A DNA stretch of 9,862 nt from Methanomicrobium sp. (GCA_017553245.1 JAFZMT010000035.1:1-9862), one strand, 5' to 3'. Shown: positions 1-7,005, counted from the stretch's first letter. The notes: generated by a model from the sequence alone, not told the origin. A program made the numbers and translations.

Positions 1-105
1 CAACCCCGTCCCCCGCCGTGCCAACCCCGCCGCGCTCACGACAGCCCCGCAGCCGCGACAGCCGCACCGACCGCAGCATTCACACCGTGAAAGCGGCATT
101 TTTTC
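1..105. other. C-rich upstream spacer before first binding protein
   Basis: The + strand is strongly C-rich with runs of four or five C at 4-7, 10-14, 25-28 and 45-48. It ends in a T6 run near 99-104 that could terminate a gene lying before the window. Short open stretches exist in all three + frames (stops at 88-90 and soon after), so the tail of an upstream gene cannot be excluded, but nothing in it is recognisable. A similar C-rich tract lies before the third binding protein. Confidence 0.4.
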
Positions 106-110
106 AGAAG

Positions 111-119
111 TATTAATAC
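111..119 (+). promoter_or_regulatory. Archaeal TATA box for first binding protein
   Basis: TATTAATAC is centred about 27 bases before the ATG at 142. That is the normal TATA-to-start-site distance in archaea, so the transcript should begin at or within a few bases of the ATG. No Shine-Dalgarno sequence precedes the ATG, which fits leaderless translation. Confidence 0.5.
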
Positions 120-141
120 ACAACTTAACAATGAACTAAGC

Positions 142-990
142 ATGGATGTGAAAATACTATCTGTTGCAGTTCTTGCACTTGCGGTATTAGCCGCCGTATT
201 TGCCGGATGCACGGGAACGCAGACCCCTGCGGCGCCCGCAACCCAGGCACCTACCGCGGTACCGGGCACGGACAGCCCCACAGCCGCACCCACAGCGGCA
301 GTCGTTGAGAAGACCGTCTATATCATCGGTATCGACGGAGAATACCCGCCCTACTCCTACGTCGACAAAGACGGAAACGCGCAGGGATTCGATGTGGAAT
401 CCGCGAAATGGATCGCCGAAGACCAGGGCTTTGAAGTAAAATTCCAGCCGACCGCATGGGACGGAATCATTCCCGCACTTCTCGCAAAGAAGATTGACAT
501 GGTCTACTCCGGTATGTCAATCACACCCGAGCGTGCCGCAAAAGTTACCTTCTCGGATGTATACTGGATAGTCAATCAGGGCGTCGCCGTAAAGAAAGGC
601 TCATTCATCACGATTGACGACATCAAGAACGGCAAAGCAAAGATAGGCACACAGAGAGGCTGCACCGCTGCCGACTGGATACAGGATAACCTCGTCGACA
701 CCGGAATCCTTGACAGCAGCAAACTCGTATTATACGACAACTTCCCGCTCGCAATCACCGACCTTGAAAACGGACGTATCGATGCCGCAATGTACGACAC
801 ACCCGTAGTCATTAAGTCCATCGAGCGCAAAGACCTTGAATTACTCGGCACAATCGACACCGGCGAAGAATACGGTATCGAAATCAGAAACGAAGACAAA
901 GAACTCCTCGAAAAGATGAACGCCGGTCTCAAGCACCTCAAAGAGAGTCCCAAGTGGGCTGAGCTCGTAGCCAAATACGAACTTGAGTAA
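142..990 (+). CDS. ABC amino acid substrate-binding lipoprotein (paralog 1)
   Basis: This is a 282-residue solute-binding protein of bacterial family 3 (polar amino acid uptake family), anchored outside the membrane to deliver ligand to an ABC importer. Residues 1-22 form a lipoprotein signal with lipobox FAGC, so Cys23 should be lipidated. Residues 24-57 are a Pro/Thr/Ala-rich tether, the longest of the three paralogs. The family signature begins at GFDVE (82-86). Arg131 in ITPER and Asp219 in YDTP match the residues that bind the ligand carboxylate and amino groups in HisJ-type proteins. The loop at 169-175 reads GTQRGCT, with a cysteine where relatives usually have threonine. The ATG at 142 puts the signal peptide at the very N-terminus. 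The gene is followed by two paralogs and then by a convergent permease/ATPase operon, its likely partner. The exact ligand cannot be read from the sequence. Confidence 0.93.
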   Translation: MDVKILSVAVLALAVLAAVFAGCTGTQTPAAPATQAPTAVPGTDSPTAAPTAAVVEKTVYIIGIDGEYPPYSYVDKDGNAQGFDVESAKWIAEDQGFEVKFQPTAWDGIIPALLAKKIDMVYSGMSITPERAAKVTFSDVYWIVNQGVAVKKGSFITIDDIKNGKAKIGTQRGCTAADWIQDNLVDTGILDSSKLVLYDNFPLAITDLENGRIDAAMYDTPVVIKSIERKDLELLGTIDTGEEYGIEIRNEDKELLEKMNAGLKHLKESPKWAELVAKYELE

Positions 991-997
991 ACCGATA

Positions 998-1020
998 CCA
1001 AAACCAAATATCTTTTTTTA
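998..1020 (+). terminator. T-run terminator after paralog 1
   Basis: CCAAAACCAAATA at 998-1010 is followed by a T7 tract at 1013-1019, starting 8 bases after the stop codon. U-rich tracts without a strong stem are common archaeal terminators. The same 13-mer and T7 tract recur after paralog 2. Confidence 0.55.
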
Positions 1021-1138
1021 TCACACCGTAAATCAGCCCGAATCTTCCGGCAACCGCGACAACGTAACACAGACTCGCAAATAAATCATACACAATGCTA
1101 CAAATCAGACATAACAAATCTGTTAACCATATCCGTTA

Positions 1139-1164
1139 ATTATATACATATAATTTACAAAGGA
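1139..1164 (+). promoter_or_regulatory. Palindromic TATA region and possible RBS for paralog 2
   Basis: ATTATAT and ATATAAT (1139-1145 and 1148-1154) are perfect inverted arms around AC and contain TATATA at 1141-1146, about 27 bases before the ATG at 1171. AGGA at 1161-1164 lies 6 bases before the ATG and could be a Shine-Dalgarno site, but only if transcription starts earlier than the TATA position predicts. The remainder of the spacer, 1021-1138, shows nothing recognisable. Confidence 0.5.
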
Positions 1165-1170
1165 AATATC

Positions 1171-1956
1171 ATGGACAAGTATCTTCTGCCTGTGATAATC
1201 ATAGCTGTTGCCGTGCTTGCCGCCCTGTTTGCGGGCTGCACGGGAACGCCGCCCGACGACGTCCCCGACCCCGACAGAACATACTGGATCGTCGGTATCG
1301 ACGAATCTTATCCGCCCTACACCTACCTCGACGAAAAAGGTGAACCGCAGGGATTCGATGTGGAATTGATGAAATGGATAGCAAACGATCAGGGACTTGA
1401 CATACGCTTCAAAGCCCGTGACTGGTACGGAATCCTGCCCGATCTCCTCGACAAAAGGATTGACTTAATCTGCTCCGGCTACTCGATTACGCCCGAACGC
1501 GCCAAAATAATCGCCTTCTCCGACCCCTACTGGACAGTCAGCCAGGGTGTCGTCATAAAACGCGGCTCAAAGATCAAATTTGAGAATGTCATCAGCGGCA
1601 CCGTCATAACGGGCACGGAGGAAAAAAGCACGGCTGCGGACTGGATTCAGCGATATCTGGTCGACATAGGTGCCTTGAAACCGGAGAAATTCAAACTCTA
1701 CAACACTTTCCAGGACGCACTCGACGAACTCGAAAAAGGGCACATCGAAGCCGTAATCTATGATACCCCCGGACTCATTGAAGCGACGGACAGCAGAAAC
1801 ATAGAATACATAGGCTCAATCGAGACCGACGACAAATACGGTATCGCCGTCAGGAACGAAGACCGCGAACTCCTCAACAAGCTCAACGCCGGTCTTAAAC
1901 ACCTCAAAGAAAGCCCCGACTGGAAAGAACTCATAAAGAAATACGATATAGGATAA
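1171..1956 (+). CDS. ABC amino acid substrate-binding lipoprotein (paralog 2)
   Basis: This is a 261-residue family 3 solute-binding protein, colinear with its neighbours. The lipobox is FAGC with Cys23, and the tether to the mature domain is short and acidic (about 24-37). The family signature GFDVE is at 61-65, the carboxylate-binding arginine is Arg110 (ITPER) and the amino-group aspartate is Asp198 (YDTP). It is the most diverged copy. The ligand loop at 148-154 reads GTEEKST, with Lys152 in place of the usual glycine; CSGYSITPER replaces the YSGMSITPER of the other two; and FSDPYW replaces FSDVYW or FSDIYW. These changes sit around the predicted pocket, so I infer a different ligand preference, though still an amino-acid-like molecule. 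It has its own promoter and terminator and is probably transcribed separately. Confidence 0.92.
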   Translation: MDKYLLPVIIIAVAVLAALFAGCTGTPPDDVPDPDRTYWIVGIDESYPPYTYLDEKGEPQGFDVELMKWIANDQGLDIRFKARDWYGILPDLLDKRIDLICSGYSITPERAKIIAFSDPYWTVSQGVVIKRGSKIKFENVISGTVITGTEEKSTAADWIQRYLVDIGALKPEKFKLYNTFQDALDELEKGHIEAVIYDTPGLIEATDSRNIEYIGSIETDDKYGIAVRNEDRELLNKLNAGLKHLKESPDWKELIKKYDIG

Positions 1957-2050
1957 AAGCACGGCGTAAGACAATCAGACAGGCAGATACAAGCAGAAAT
2001 AACAAAACAACCCGAAAAACGGGAAACAAACAGGAAAACATAACCGAAAC

Positions 2051-2077
2051 CCAAAACCAAATAAATTGCTTTTTTTA
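2051..2077 (+). terminator. T-run terminator after paralog 2
   Basis: The same CCAAAACCAAATA 13-mer as at 998-1010 is followed by a T7 tract at 2070-2076. A small CCCG/CGGG hairpin lies upstream at 2011-2023 within A-rich DNA. The shared 13-mer suggests that the duplicated unit included 3' flanking DNA. Confidence 0.5.
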
Positions 2078-2100
2078 AAGTTCACACAAATTACACAGAT

Positions 2101-2190
2101 CATCCGATTACCCCGCAATTCACGACATTCCCCTGAAATAACCCGCAATCCCCGCCGGAATCCCCCCCAATCCCCGCTCATCCCGCATAG
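2101..2190. repeat. C-rich degenerate ATCCCCGC repeats with G-quadruplex potential
   Basis: Roughly 10-base units beginning ATCCC recur at 2149-2190. The + strand carries C3 at 2142-2144, C4 at 2150-2153, C7 at 2162-2168, C4 at 2172-2175 and C3 at 2182-2184. On the - strand the part from 2184 to 2162 fits the G3N1-7 quadruplex pattern if the G7 run is split. It ends about 20 bases before the TATA box of paralog 3. Confidence 0.5.
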
Positions 2191-2210
2191 GCAGTCTGCA
2201 ATATTCATAA

Positions 2211-2220
2211 ATTATATAAT
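2211..2220 (+). promoter_or_regulatory. TATA box for paralog 3
   Basis: ATTATATAAT is centred about 27 bases before the ATG at 2242. No Shine-Dalgarno site is visible between them, which again fits a leaderless or nearly leaderless transcript. Confidence 0.55.
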
Positions 2221-2241
2221 CTGAATCGCCGACTGTAAACT

Positions 2242-3054
2242 ATGTATAAACAGATCCTGCCATTACTCGTTCTCGCAATCGCAGTATTTGCCGCTGTAAT
2301 TGCGGGATGCACGGGCACGGCTCCCGCCGCCGACACCGGAAGCGTCAATACGCCGCCGGTCACCGAAAAAGCCGTATATATCATAGGAATCGACACTGAC
2401 TACCCGCCCTACACCTTCCTTGACGAAAACGGAAACCCGCAGGGCTTCGACGTCGAATGCGCAAAATGGATAGCAAACGACCAGGGCATTAACATCGAAT
2501 TCAAGGTCGTCCCCTGGGAAGGAATCATCAATGAACTCTTAAACAACAACATCGACATGATCTACTCCGGCATGTCGATAACGCCCGAACGCTCGGCATT
2601 AGTCAAATTCTCCGACATCTACTGGGTAACCAACTACGGCGTCGCCGTCAGGAAAAACTCCCTCGTCACAATCGACCAGATAATGAACGGCTCGGCAAAG
2701 ATAGGCGCTCCCAAAGGAACCACAACCGCGGAATGGATTCAGAAGGAACTGATTGACTCCGGCAAGATGCCGCCCGAAAAACTCATACTCTACGACACCT
2801 TCCCGCAGGCACTCGAAGCCCTTGAATACGCACGTATCGATGCCGCAATCTACGACACGCCCGTAGTTATCGAATCCATCGACGGCAAATACCTCGACTT
2901 CATCGGCACAATCGAATCCGGCGAAAAGTTCGGAATTGCCGTAAGAAAAGATGACGCACAGCTCCTGTCAAAGCTCAACGCCGGTCTGAAAAACCTGAAA
3001 GCAAGTCCGAAATGGTCTGAACTCGTCAATAAATACGACCTCGCCAGACGCTGA
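2242..3054 (+). CDS. ABC amino acid substrate-binding lipoprotein (paralog 3)
   Basis: This is a 270-residue family 3 solute-binding protein. Its signal peptide ends in lipobox IAGC (Cys23) and a modest tether (24-44) rich in Pro, Thr and Ala follows. The family signature GFDVE is at 68-72; Arg117 (ITPER) and Asp205 (YDTP) are the expected backbone-binding residues. The ligand loop at 155-161 reads GAPKGTT, closest of the three to the usual GTT form, so this copy is the best candidate for a standard amino acid ligand. It resembles paralog 1 more than paralog 2 across the first lobe. It is the last of the tandem set and faces the 3' end of the permease/ATPase operon about 100 bases away, which supports service to that importer. 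Two basic residues (RR) extend the C-terminus. Confidence 0.93.
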   Translation: MYKQILPLLVLAIAVFAAVIAGCTGTAPAADTGSVNTPPVTEKAVYIIGIDTDYPPYTFLDENGNPQGFDVECAKWIANDQGINIEFKVVPWEGIINELLNNNIDMIYSGMSITPERSALVKFSDIYWVTNYGVAVRKNSLVTIDQIMNGSAKIGAPKGTTTAEWIQKELIDSGKMPPEKLILYDTFPQALEALEYARIDAAIYDTPVVIESIDGKYLDFIGTIESGEKFGIAVRKDDAQLLSKLNAGLKNLKASPKWSELVNKYDLARR

Positions 3055-3061
3055 AAATAAA

Positions 3062-3111
3062 CAAATCAAAAAAAACAGAAAACAAAATACTTCTTTTCGG
3101 AAATTTCCGAA
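3062..3111 (-). terminator. Palindrome plus U-rich terminator of the ABC operon
   Basis: TTCGGAAATTTCCGAA at 3096-3111 is a perfect 16-base palindrome. Read on the - strand it is followed by a long T-rich tract, including T8 (the A8 run at 3068-3075), a typical end for the leftward permease operon. For the rightward paralog 3 transcript, only a short TTCTTTT at 3091-3097 precedes the palindrome, so termination in that direction looks weaker. Confidence 0.55.
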
Positions 3112-3126
3112 GTCATCCCGACTCAT

Positions 3127-3170
3127 ATCTTCTGCCGACTAATCTCATCTGCCGACTTATCTCTTCTGAG
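3127..3170. repeat. Short tandem repeat across the permease stop codon
   Basis: Three imperfect units begin ATCT: 3127-3141, 3142-3158 and a partial unit at 3159-3170. The first two share TCTGCCGACT. The repeat covers the last codons and the stop codon of the permease at 3157-3159, which suggests local slippage or duplication at the end of the gene. Confidence 0.45.
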
Positions 3171-3846
3171 TACCGGGCACCGCATACTTCTTCTCAAGAG
3201 CATTCGCGCCGACCGTCGTAACCGTAATCAGCGCCAGATACACTATGCCGACCACAAAGAAAACGCCCGGCTCGAAATACTTCGAGAAAACCAGCTTGCC
3301 CGCGCCCGTAAGCTCAACGAGCGTAATCATGTAGGCAAGCGACGAATACTTGATAAGATAGATAAACTCGTTTGAAAGCCCCGGGATTGCCCGTCTGAGA
3401 GCCTGCGGAAGAACAATATACATAATCGCCTGCCTCTTCGTCATCCCCAGAGCGCTTGCCGCAACCAGCTGACCCTCCTTCACCGAGAGGATGGCGCCGC
3501 GGACGTATTCCGAGTTGTAGGCGCTGTTACAGCAGATAAAACCGATAACCGACGCCGTAAACGCATCCAGAGTAATCCCCACATAGGGAATCGTCGGAAG
3601 CCCGAAATAGAGAATAAACAGAAGAAGCATAAGCGGGCAGCCCTTGACAAAACCCACAAACAGCCTGCAGAACCAATGACTGTAACTCTTGCCGTAGACT
3701 CTGCCGACCGCAAGCAGGACGCCGAACGCCAGACCGAAAGGTGCCGTAATCAGCACCAGCAGTACGGTTATCAGAAGACCGTCGGCAAGCGCCGGAAAGA
3801 GTGTATTAATACAGAAATCGATAAACGGGGCTGCTTCGAAACTCAT
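3157..3846 (-). CDS. Amino acid ABC transporter permease (distal)
   Basis: This is a 229-residue inner membrane permease of the His/Glu/Gln/Arg/opine family, which forms the translocation channel with a partner permease and the ATPase. Hydrophobic segments lie near 20-48, 62-83, 92-110, 160-178 and 193-215. The EAA loop that docks on the ATPase is at about 125-150 (AASALGMTKRQA, then LPQALR). YFGLP at 80-84 and RGAILSVKEGQ at 116-126 are typical of the family. In the usual FFRGTP segment it reads FVKGCP (66-71). It starts 1 base after the ATPase stop codon (TAAGATG), with GGAG about 8 bases upstream inside the ATPase gene, so translation is probably coupled. It is the last gene of the operon. 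Confidence 0.93.
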   Translation of the reverse strand: MSFEAAPFIDFCINTLFPALADGLLITVLLVLITAPFGLAFGVLLAVGRVYGKSYSHWFCRLFVGFVKGCPLMLLLFILYFGLPTIPYVGITLDAFTASVIGFICCNSAYNSEYVRGAILSVKEGQLVAASALGMTKRQAIMYIVLPQALRRAIPGLSNEFIYLIKYSSLAYMITLVELTGAGKLVFSKYFEPGVFFVVGIVYLALITVTTVGANALEKKYAVPGTQKR

Positions 3847-3847
3847 C

Positions 3848-4615
3848 TTAATCTCCGCTCAAATCACCGATCTGACCCATGAAACTGCGTATTCTCTCAA
3901 ACCCGCCGCCCTCGCCGAAGACCTCCGCCGGCGTCCCGGTCTCCTGAATGACGCCGGACTCCATGAAGACAATTTCGGTCGCAACCGACCTTGCAAAGCC
4001 CATCTCGTGAGTAACCACAAGCATGGTCATACCCTCAAGGGCAAGCTTCTTCATGACCTCGAGAACCTCGCGGGTAAGCTCCGGGTCAAGCGCCGAAGTA
4101 GGCTCGTCGAAGAGAATAACGTCCGGTTCCATTGCAAGCGCCCTTGCAATCGAGACACGCTGAGCCTGACCGCCGGAAAGCTCCGCAGGATAATGGTCGG
4201 CATACTCCTCCATTCCCACCTGCCGAAGCTCACAGAGCGCCTTCTCACGCGCCGCCTCGGGGCTCATCCCCTTGACCTTCAAAAGCGCAATCTCGACGTT
4301 CTTTATCGCCGTCAGATGATCGAAGAGGTAGAAATTCTGAAAAACCATCCCGATCTTCTGCCTGAACCGGTTAATCTTCCTGCCGCTGTTCGTAACCTCC
4401 TCGTCATGAAGCCAGACCCTTCCGCTGTCCGGCACGGTCAGCTGATTGATGCACCTGAGAAGAGTGCTCTTACCCGTCCCCGACGGTCCGATAAAGACAA
4501 TCGTGTCCCCCTTGCGGACATTGAACGAGACACCCTTCAGCACCTCTTTATCGCCGTAGGTCTTGTGGATATCCTCCACACGCAAAATGTAGTCATCGGT
4601 CGTCTTTTCACTCAT
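3848..4615 (-). CDS. Amino acid ABC transporter ATP-binding protein (GlnQ/HisP-like)
   Basis: This 255-residue cytoplasmic ATPase powers the importer. All motifs are present: Walker [10 protein letters not shown] (43-51), Q-loop Gln93 in VFQNFYLF, signature LSGGQ (146-150), Walker B ILFDEPT (167-173) with catalytic Glu171, D-loop SALD (174-177) and switch His203. Length and the VTHEMGFA segment (201-208) match the polar amino acid family (GlnQ, HisP, ArtP). The residue after the signature is Ala rather than the common Gln (LSGGQAQRV), a tolerated change. The ATG at 4615-4613 has GGTGA 5 bases upstream on the - strand. It sits between the two permeases, which is consistent with one transcription unit. 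Confidence 0.96.
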   Translation of the reverse strand: MSEKTTDDYILRVEDIHKTYGDKEVLKGVSFNVRKGDTIVFIGPSGTGKSTLLRCINQLTVPDSGRVWLHDEEVTNSGRKINRFRQKIGMVFQNFYLFDHLTAIKNVEIALLKVKGMSPEAAREKALCELRQVGMEEYADHYPAELSGGQAQRVSIARALAMEPDVILFDEPTSALDPELTREVLEVMKKLALEGMTMLVVTHEMGFARSVATEIVFMESGVIQETGTPAEVFGEGGGFERIRSFMGQIGDLSGD

Positions 4616-4684
4616 AATATCACCATTCGAAACATTTCAGCACCTCAAATTACTCACATGCCTCACACGCATCACGCGCCTCTC
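4616..4684 (-). other. Short spacer inside the ABC operon
   Basis: This 69-base gap separates the proximal permease stop from the ATPase start. It carries scattered CAC-type repeats on the + strand and the GGTGA ribosome site for the ATPase at its left end. I see no promoter or hairpin strong enough to split the operon. Confidence 0.4.
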
Positions 4685-5377
4685 TCACACTATACCCGTA
4701 TGGCTGCCGCCCGAAAATCCGGGGATGGCAACCCTCTTCTCAAGATATGCGATAACCCGCATTCCCGCTAAATTCAGCAGAATGAACATCAGGGCACAGA
4801 GAAGGTAAATCGGCATCGTAATATATGTCTGTGCCACAATCTGCGAAGTCCTCGTAAGCAGCTCCGCAACGCCGATAGCGTAGCAGATTGCCGAATCGGT
4901 CAGAATATTCGGATACTCGTTCGACCACCCGGGAAGTGCGATACGCACAGCCTGCGGGATAATTATCGTCCGAATCGCCATCACACGGCTCATCCCTAAG
5001 GAACGGGCAGCCGTCATCTGCCCCTCGCTTATCGACTGGATAGCCCCCCTGAAGATCTGCGACTGATACGCCGCACCTCTCAGCCCCAGAACGACCGCGC
5101 CCACGACGAACGCATCGATATTCGGGTCAAGCAGAGGAAATATCGTGAAATAGAACATAAAGAGCAGAACGAGGACGGGAAGACCGCGAAAAAACCAGAC
5201 ATAGAGACCGATGACATACTTAACCGGTCTGCTCCCGTAGACCTGACCGATTGCCATGGGAAGCCCCAGACAGGCGCCGATAATCAGAGCCGAAGCTACA
5301 AGACCGACGGTAACGACAACGCCGCCGAGCAGATACGGCAGCCATTCCGTGATCACCGAAAACAAGTCAATCTCCAT
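4685..5377 (-). CDS. Amino acid ABC transporter permease (proximal)
   Basis: This permease of the polar amino acid family has 230 residues from the ATG at 5377-5375. An in-frame TTG at 5383 would add two residues; I prefer the ATG because AGGG then lies at a workable distance and the hydrophobic alignment is unchanged. Positions below count from the ATG. Hydrophobic segments fall near 14-45, 55-79, 88-105 and 185-208. FFRGLP (62-67) is the family segment, and RGAIQSISEGQ runs straight into the EAA loop AARSLGMSRVMA, followed by PQAVR. It is the first gene of the operon and the probable heterodimer partner of the distal permease, from which it differs clearly. Its C-terminus has a Gly/Ser/His tail with no evident role. 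Confidence 0.92.
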   Translation of the reverse strand: MEIDLFSVITEWLPYLLGGVVVTVGLVASALIIGACLGLPMAIGQVYGSRPVKYVIGLYVWFFRGLPVLVLLFMFYFTIFPLLDPNIDAFVVGAVVLGLRGAAYQSQIFRGAIQSISEGQMTAARSLGMSRVMAIRTIIIPQAVRIALPGWSNEYPNILTDSAICYAIGVAELLTRTSQIVAQTYITMPIYLLCALMFILLNLAGMRVIAYLEKRVAIPGFSGGSHTGIV

Positions 5378-5425
5378 GCGCAACCCTGATTATTTTGATT
5401 ATTTTGCGGCATTAAGCCGAAAGAT

Positions 5426-5442
5426 GCCGGACAAAAACCGGC
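5426..5442 (-). promoter_or_regulatory. Hairpin in the leader of the ABC operon
   Basis: GCCGG (5426-5430) and CCGGC (5438-5442) form a 5-bp stem with a 7-base loop, within the roughly 78-base leader predicted from the TATA box at 5476-5483. A further GCGGC/GCCG set nearby could give other pairings. It could be an operator or mRNA structure, or the end of the upstream flavoprotein transcript. Confidence 0.3.
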
Positions 5443-5470
5443 GGATATTTAACATAACTATATTATCCTA

Positions 5471-5490
5471 ATATTTTTTTATACTTCCTT
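5471..5490 (-). promoter_or_regulatory. BRE/TATA promoter of the ABC operon
   Basis: On the - strand this reads AAGGAAGTATAAAAAAATAT: a purine-rich BRE-like stretch followed by a strong TATA box (5483-5476). The predicted start is near 5455, giving a leader of about 78 bases. Unlike the binding-protein genes, this operon appears to have a real 5' leader. Confidence 0.55.
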
Positions 5491-5517
5491 TTTGTCACAG
5501 CCCGCATTCAACCTCAT

Positions 5518-6855
5518 TCAACCCGCCGAATGAAGTTTCTTTTCGATATCCGCGCCCGCGGCATGTCCCGTCGAGAAAGCCGCCTGAAGATTGTATCCGC
5601 CCGTATCGCCGTCTATGTCCATGACTTCGCCCGCAAAATAAAGCCCCTTACAGAGCTTTGACTCCATGGTCTTGGGGTTTATCTCCCGCAGACTGACACC
5701 GCCGCGGGTGACCATCGCCTCATTGATGCCGCCCAAGGACTCGATTGTAAGTTTGCAGTCGCAGAATGCCTCGGCAAGCCTGTTTCTGTGCTCTTTTGTC
5801 AGATGCGCACAGGTAACCTCCTCATCCGCCCCCGCAATCTCCATAGCCCTGCGGACAAAACGCTCGGGAATCACGGTCGCCTCATGACCGTCGCCCCCGC
5901 CGCCGACCGCACCGTCACGACCGCCCTTGCAGCAACCGCCGATGCCCAAAAGCACCGATCTGACAAGCTTCTTCGGATTCTCCGCCGCAAGCCGCACCAG
6001 ACTCTCCCTAAACTTCTCCGCCGTCATGCCCTCAATGAACGAAACGCGGATGAAATCGCCCGCCGCCGCATACCTTGAGATATGAAGAATCCCGGGACCC
6101 GACACCCCCTTATGCGTAAAGAGGATGTCGCCCGCACCCTCGTGAGCCTTCTTATTCCCGTGATACAGGGAAATCTTAGCGTTCGGAAACGAAATCCCCG
6201 ATAGATCCGCAAACGGATAATCGCCGATGACAAAACCGCATAATGCCGGTGAAACGGGCGTAACCGTATGCCCCAGCGACTTCGCAATCGCATAACCGTC
6301 CCCGTCCGAGCCCGTCGCCGGATAGGTAATGCCGCCGCAGGCGACAACAAAATTCTTCGAAAGATAGCGCCCGAAATCCGTCACAATCTCAAAAAGCCCC
6401 CCGTCCCCGCCGCCCTCCGCGTCGCCGCAGACAACCCTCACCGACCTCACGGGCTCGCCGCATTTGATAATAACGCCGCACGCTTCAGCCCTTTTTACAA
6501 GAACGTCCAGCACATCCGCGGCTTTTCTGCTCACGGGAAATACCTTGCCGTTCTTATCCGTCTCGGTCATAAGCCCGCAATCCGCAAACGCCGCAAGCAG
6601 ATCGCGGTTTGAAAAACTCATCAGCGCCGCCTTCAGAAACTGCCCGTTGCCGCCGTAGTGCCCGAAAAAATCCCGTATATCGCCGTCATGAGTCAGATTG
6701 CACTGCGACTGCCCCGTAATGAGAAGTTTTCGACCGCATCCGCTCTTCTTCTCAAGGACAAGCACACGGTTTTTACCGCCGCCGGAGGCGATTTCGGCGC
6801 AGATAAGCCCCGCGGGACCCCCGCCCGCGACAACCGCATCGTATACGTTCGGCAT
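5518..6855 (-). CDS. HI0933/YhiN (BaiN-like) family FAD-dependent oxidoreductase
   Basis: This is a 445-residue flavoprotein. The N-terminal dinucleotide-binding motif is VVAGGGPAG (8-16), with the ribose-binding acidic end at VLVLEKK (31-37). GRKLLITGQSQCNLT (41-55), TGSDGDGY (181-188), FTHKGVSGPGIL (246-257) and the C-terminal GEVMDIDGDTGGYNLQ (409-424) are hallmarks of this family, annotated variously as aminoacetone oxidase-like or NAD(P)/FAD-dependent oxidoreductase; the natural substrate of most members is unknown. It is somewhat longer than the roughly 400-residue norm because of glycine-rich inserts at about 144-153 and 304-327. Within the third motif I would expect GRCN, but here it is SQCN. 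It lies upstream of the ABC operon on the same strand, 140 bases away, with separate promoters, so no functional link is shown. Confidence 0.9.
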   Translation of the reverse strand: MPNVYDAVVAGGGPAGLICAEIASGGGKNRVLVLEKKSGCGRKLLITGQSQCNLTHDGDIRDFFGHYGGNGQFLKAALMSFSNRDLLAAFADCGLMTETDKNGKVFPVSRKAADVLDVLVKRAEACGVIIKCGEPVRSVRVVCGDAEGGGDGGLFEIVTDFGRYLSKNFVVACGGITYPATGSDGDGYAIAKSLGHTVTPVSPALCGFVIGDYPFADLSGISFPNAKISLYHGNKKAHEGAGDILFTHKGVSGPGILHISRYAAAGDFIRVSFIEGMTAEKFRESLVRLAAENPKKLVRSVLLGIGGCCKGGRDGAVGGGGDGHEATVIPERFVRRAMEIAGADEEVTCAHLTKEHRNRLAEAFCDCKLTIESLGGINEAMVTRGGVSLREINPKTMESKLCKGLYFAGEVMDIDGDTGGYNLQAAFSTGHAAGADIEKKLHSAG

Positions 6856-6883
6856 GTGTATATTACAGATTAACCGCCGTCCG

Positions 6884-6891
6884 ATAAATAA
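6884..6891 (-). promoter_or_regulatory. TATA box of the flavoprotein gene
   Basis: On the - strand TTATTTAT is centred about 32 bases before the ATG at 6855, predicting a leader of only about 6 bases. No Shine-Dalgarno site is visible before the ATG. A near-palindrome, CCCGAGTCGGG at 6902-6912, sits just upstream and could be an operator. Confidence 0.45.
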
Positions 6892-6918
6892 TCATGAGTC
6901 ACCCGAGTCGGGCGAGAC

Positions 6919-6963
6919 CTGCGGACTGCGGACTGCGGACAGACCGCAGCGGACAAACCGCAG
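6919..6963. repeat. TGCGGAC heptamer repeats with inverted copies
   Basis: Three exact tandem TGCGGAC units occupy 6920-6940, with a partial copy at 6948-6954. CTGCGG (6919, 6926 and 6933) can pair with CCGCAG at 6944-6949 and 6958-6963, so the DNA or RNA could fold into nested stems. It lies behind the flavoprotein promoter and just before an AT-rich island. Confidence 0.6.
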
Positions 6964-7005
6964 CAGGCTCAAAGCCGTCAAAATATCACACCAAGGTACA
7001 CAAGA

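Noticed and set aside
1..90. C-terminus of an upstream protein gene
   Set aside because: All three + frames are open for a while because of base composition, and none gives a recognisable sequence.
6919..6963. CRISPR array
   Set aside because: Units are 7 bases and directly adjacent, with no spacers.
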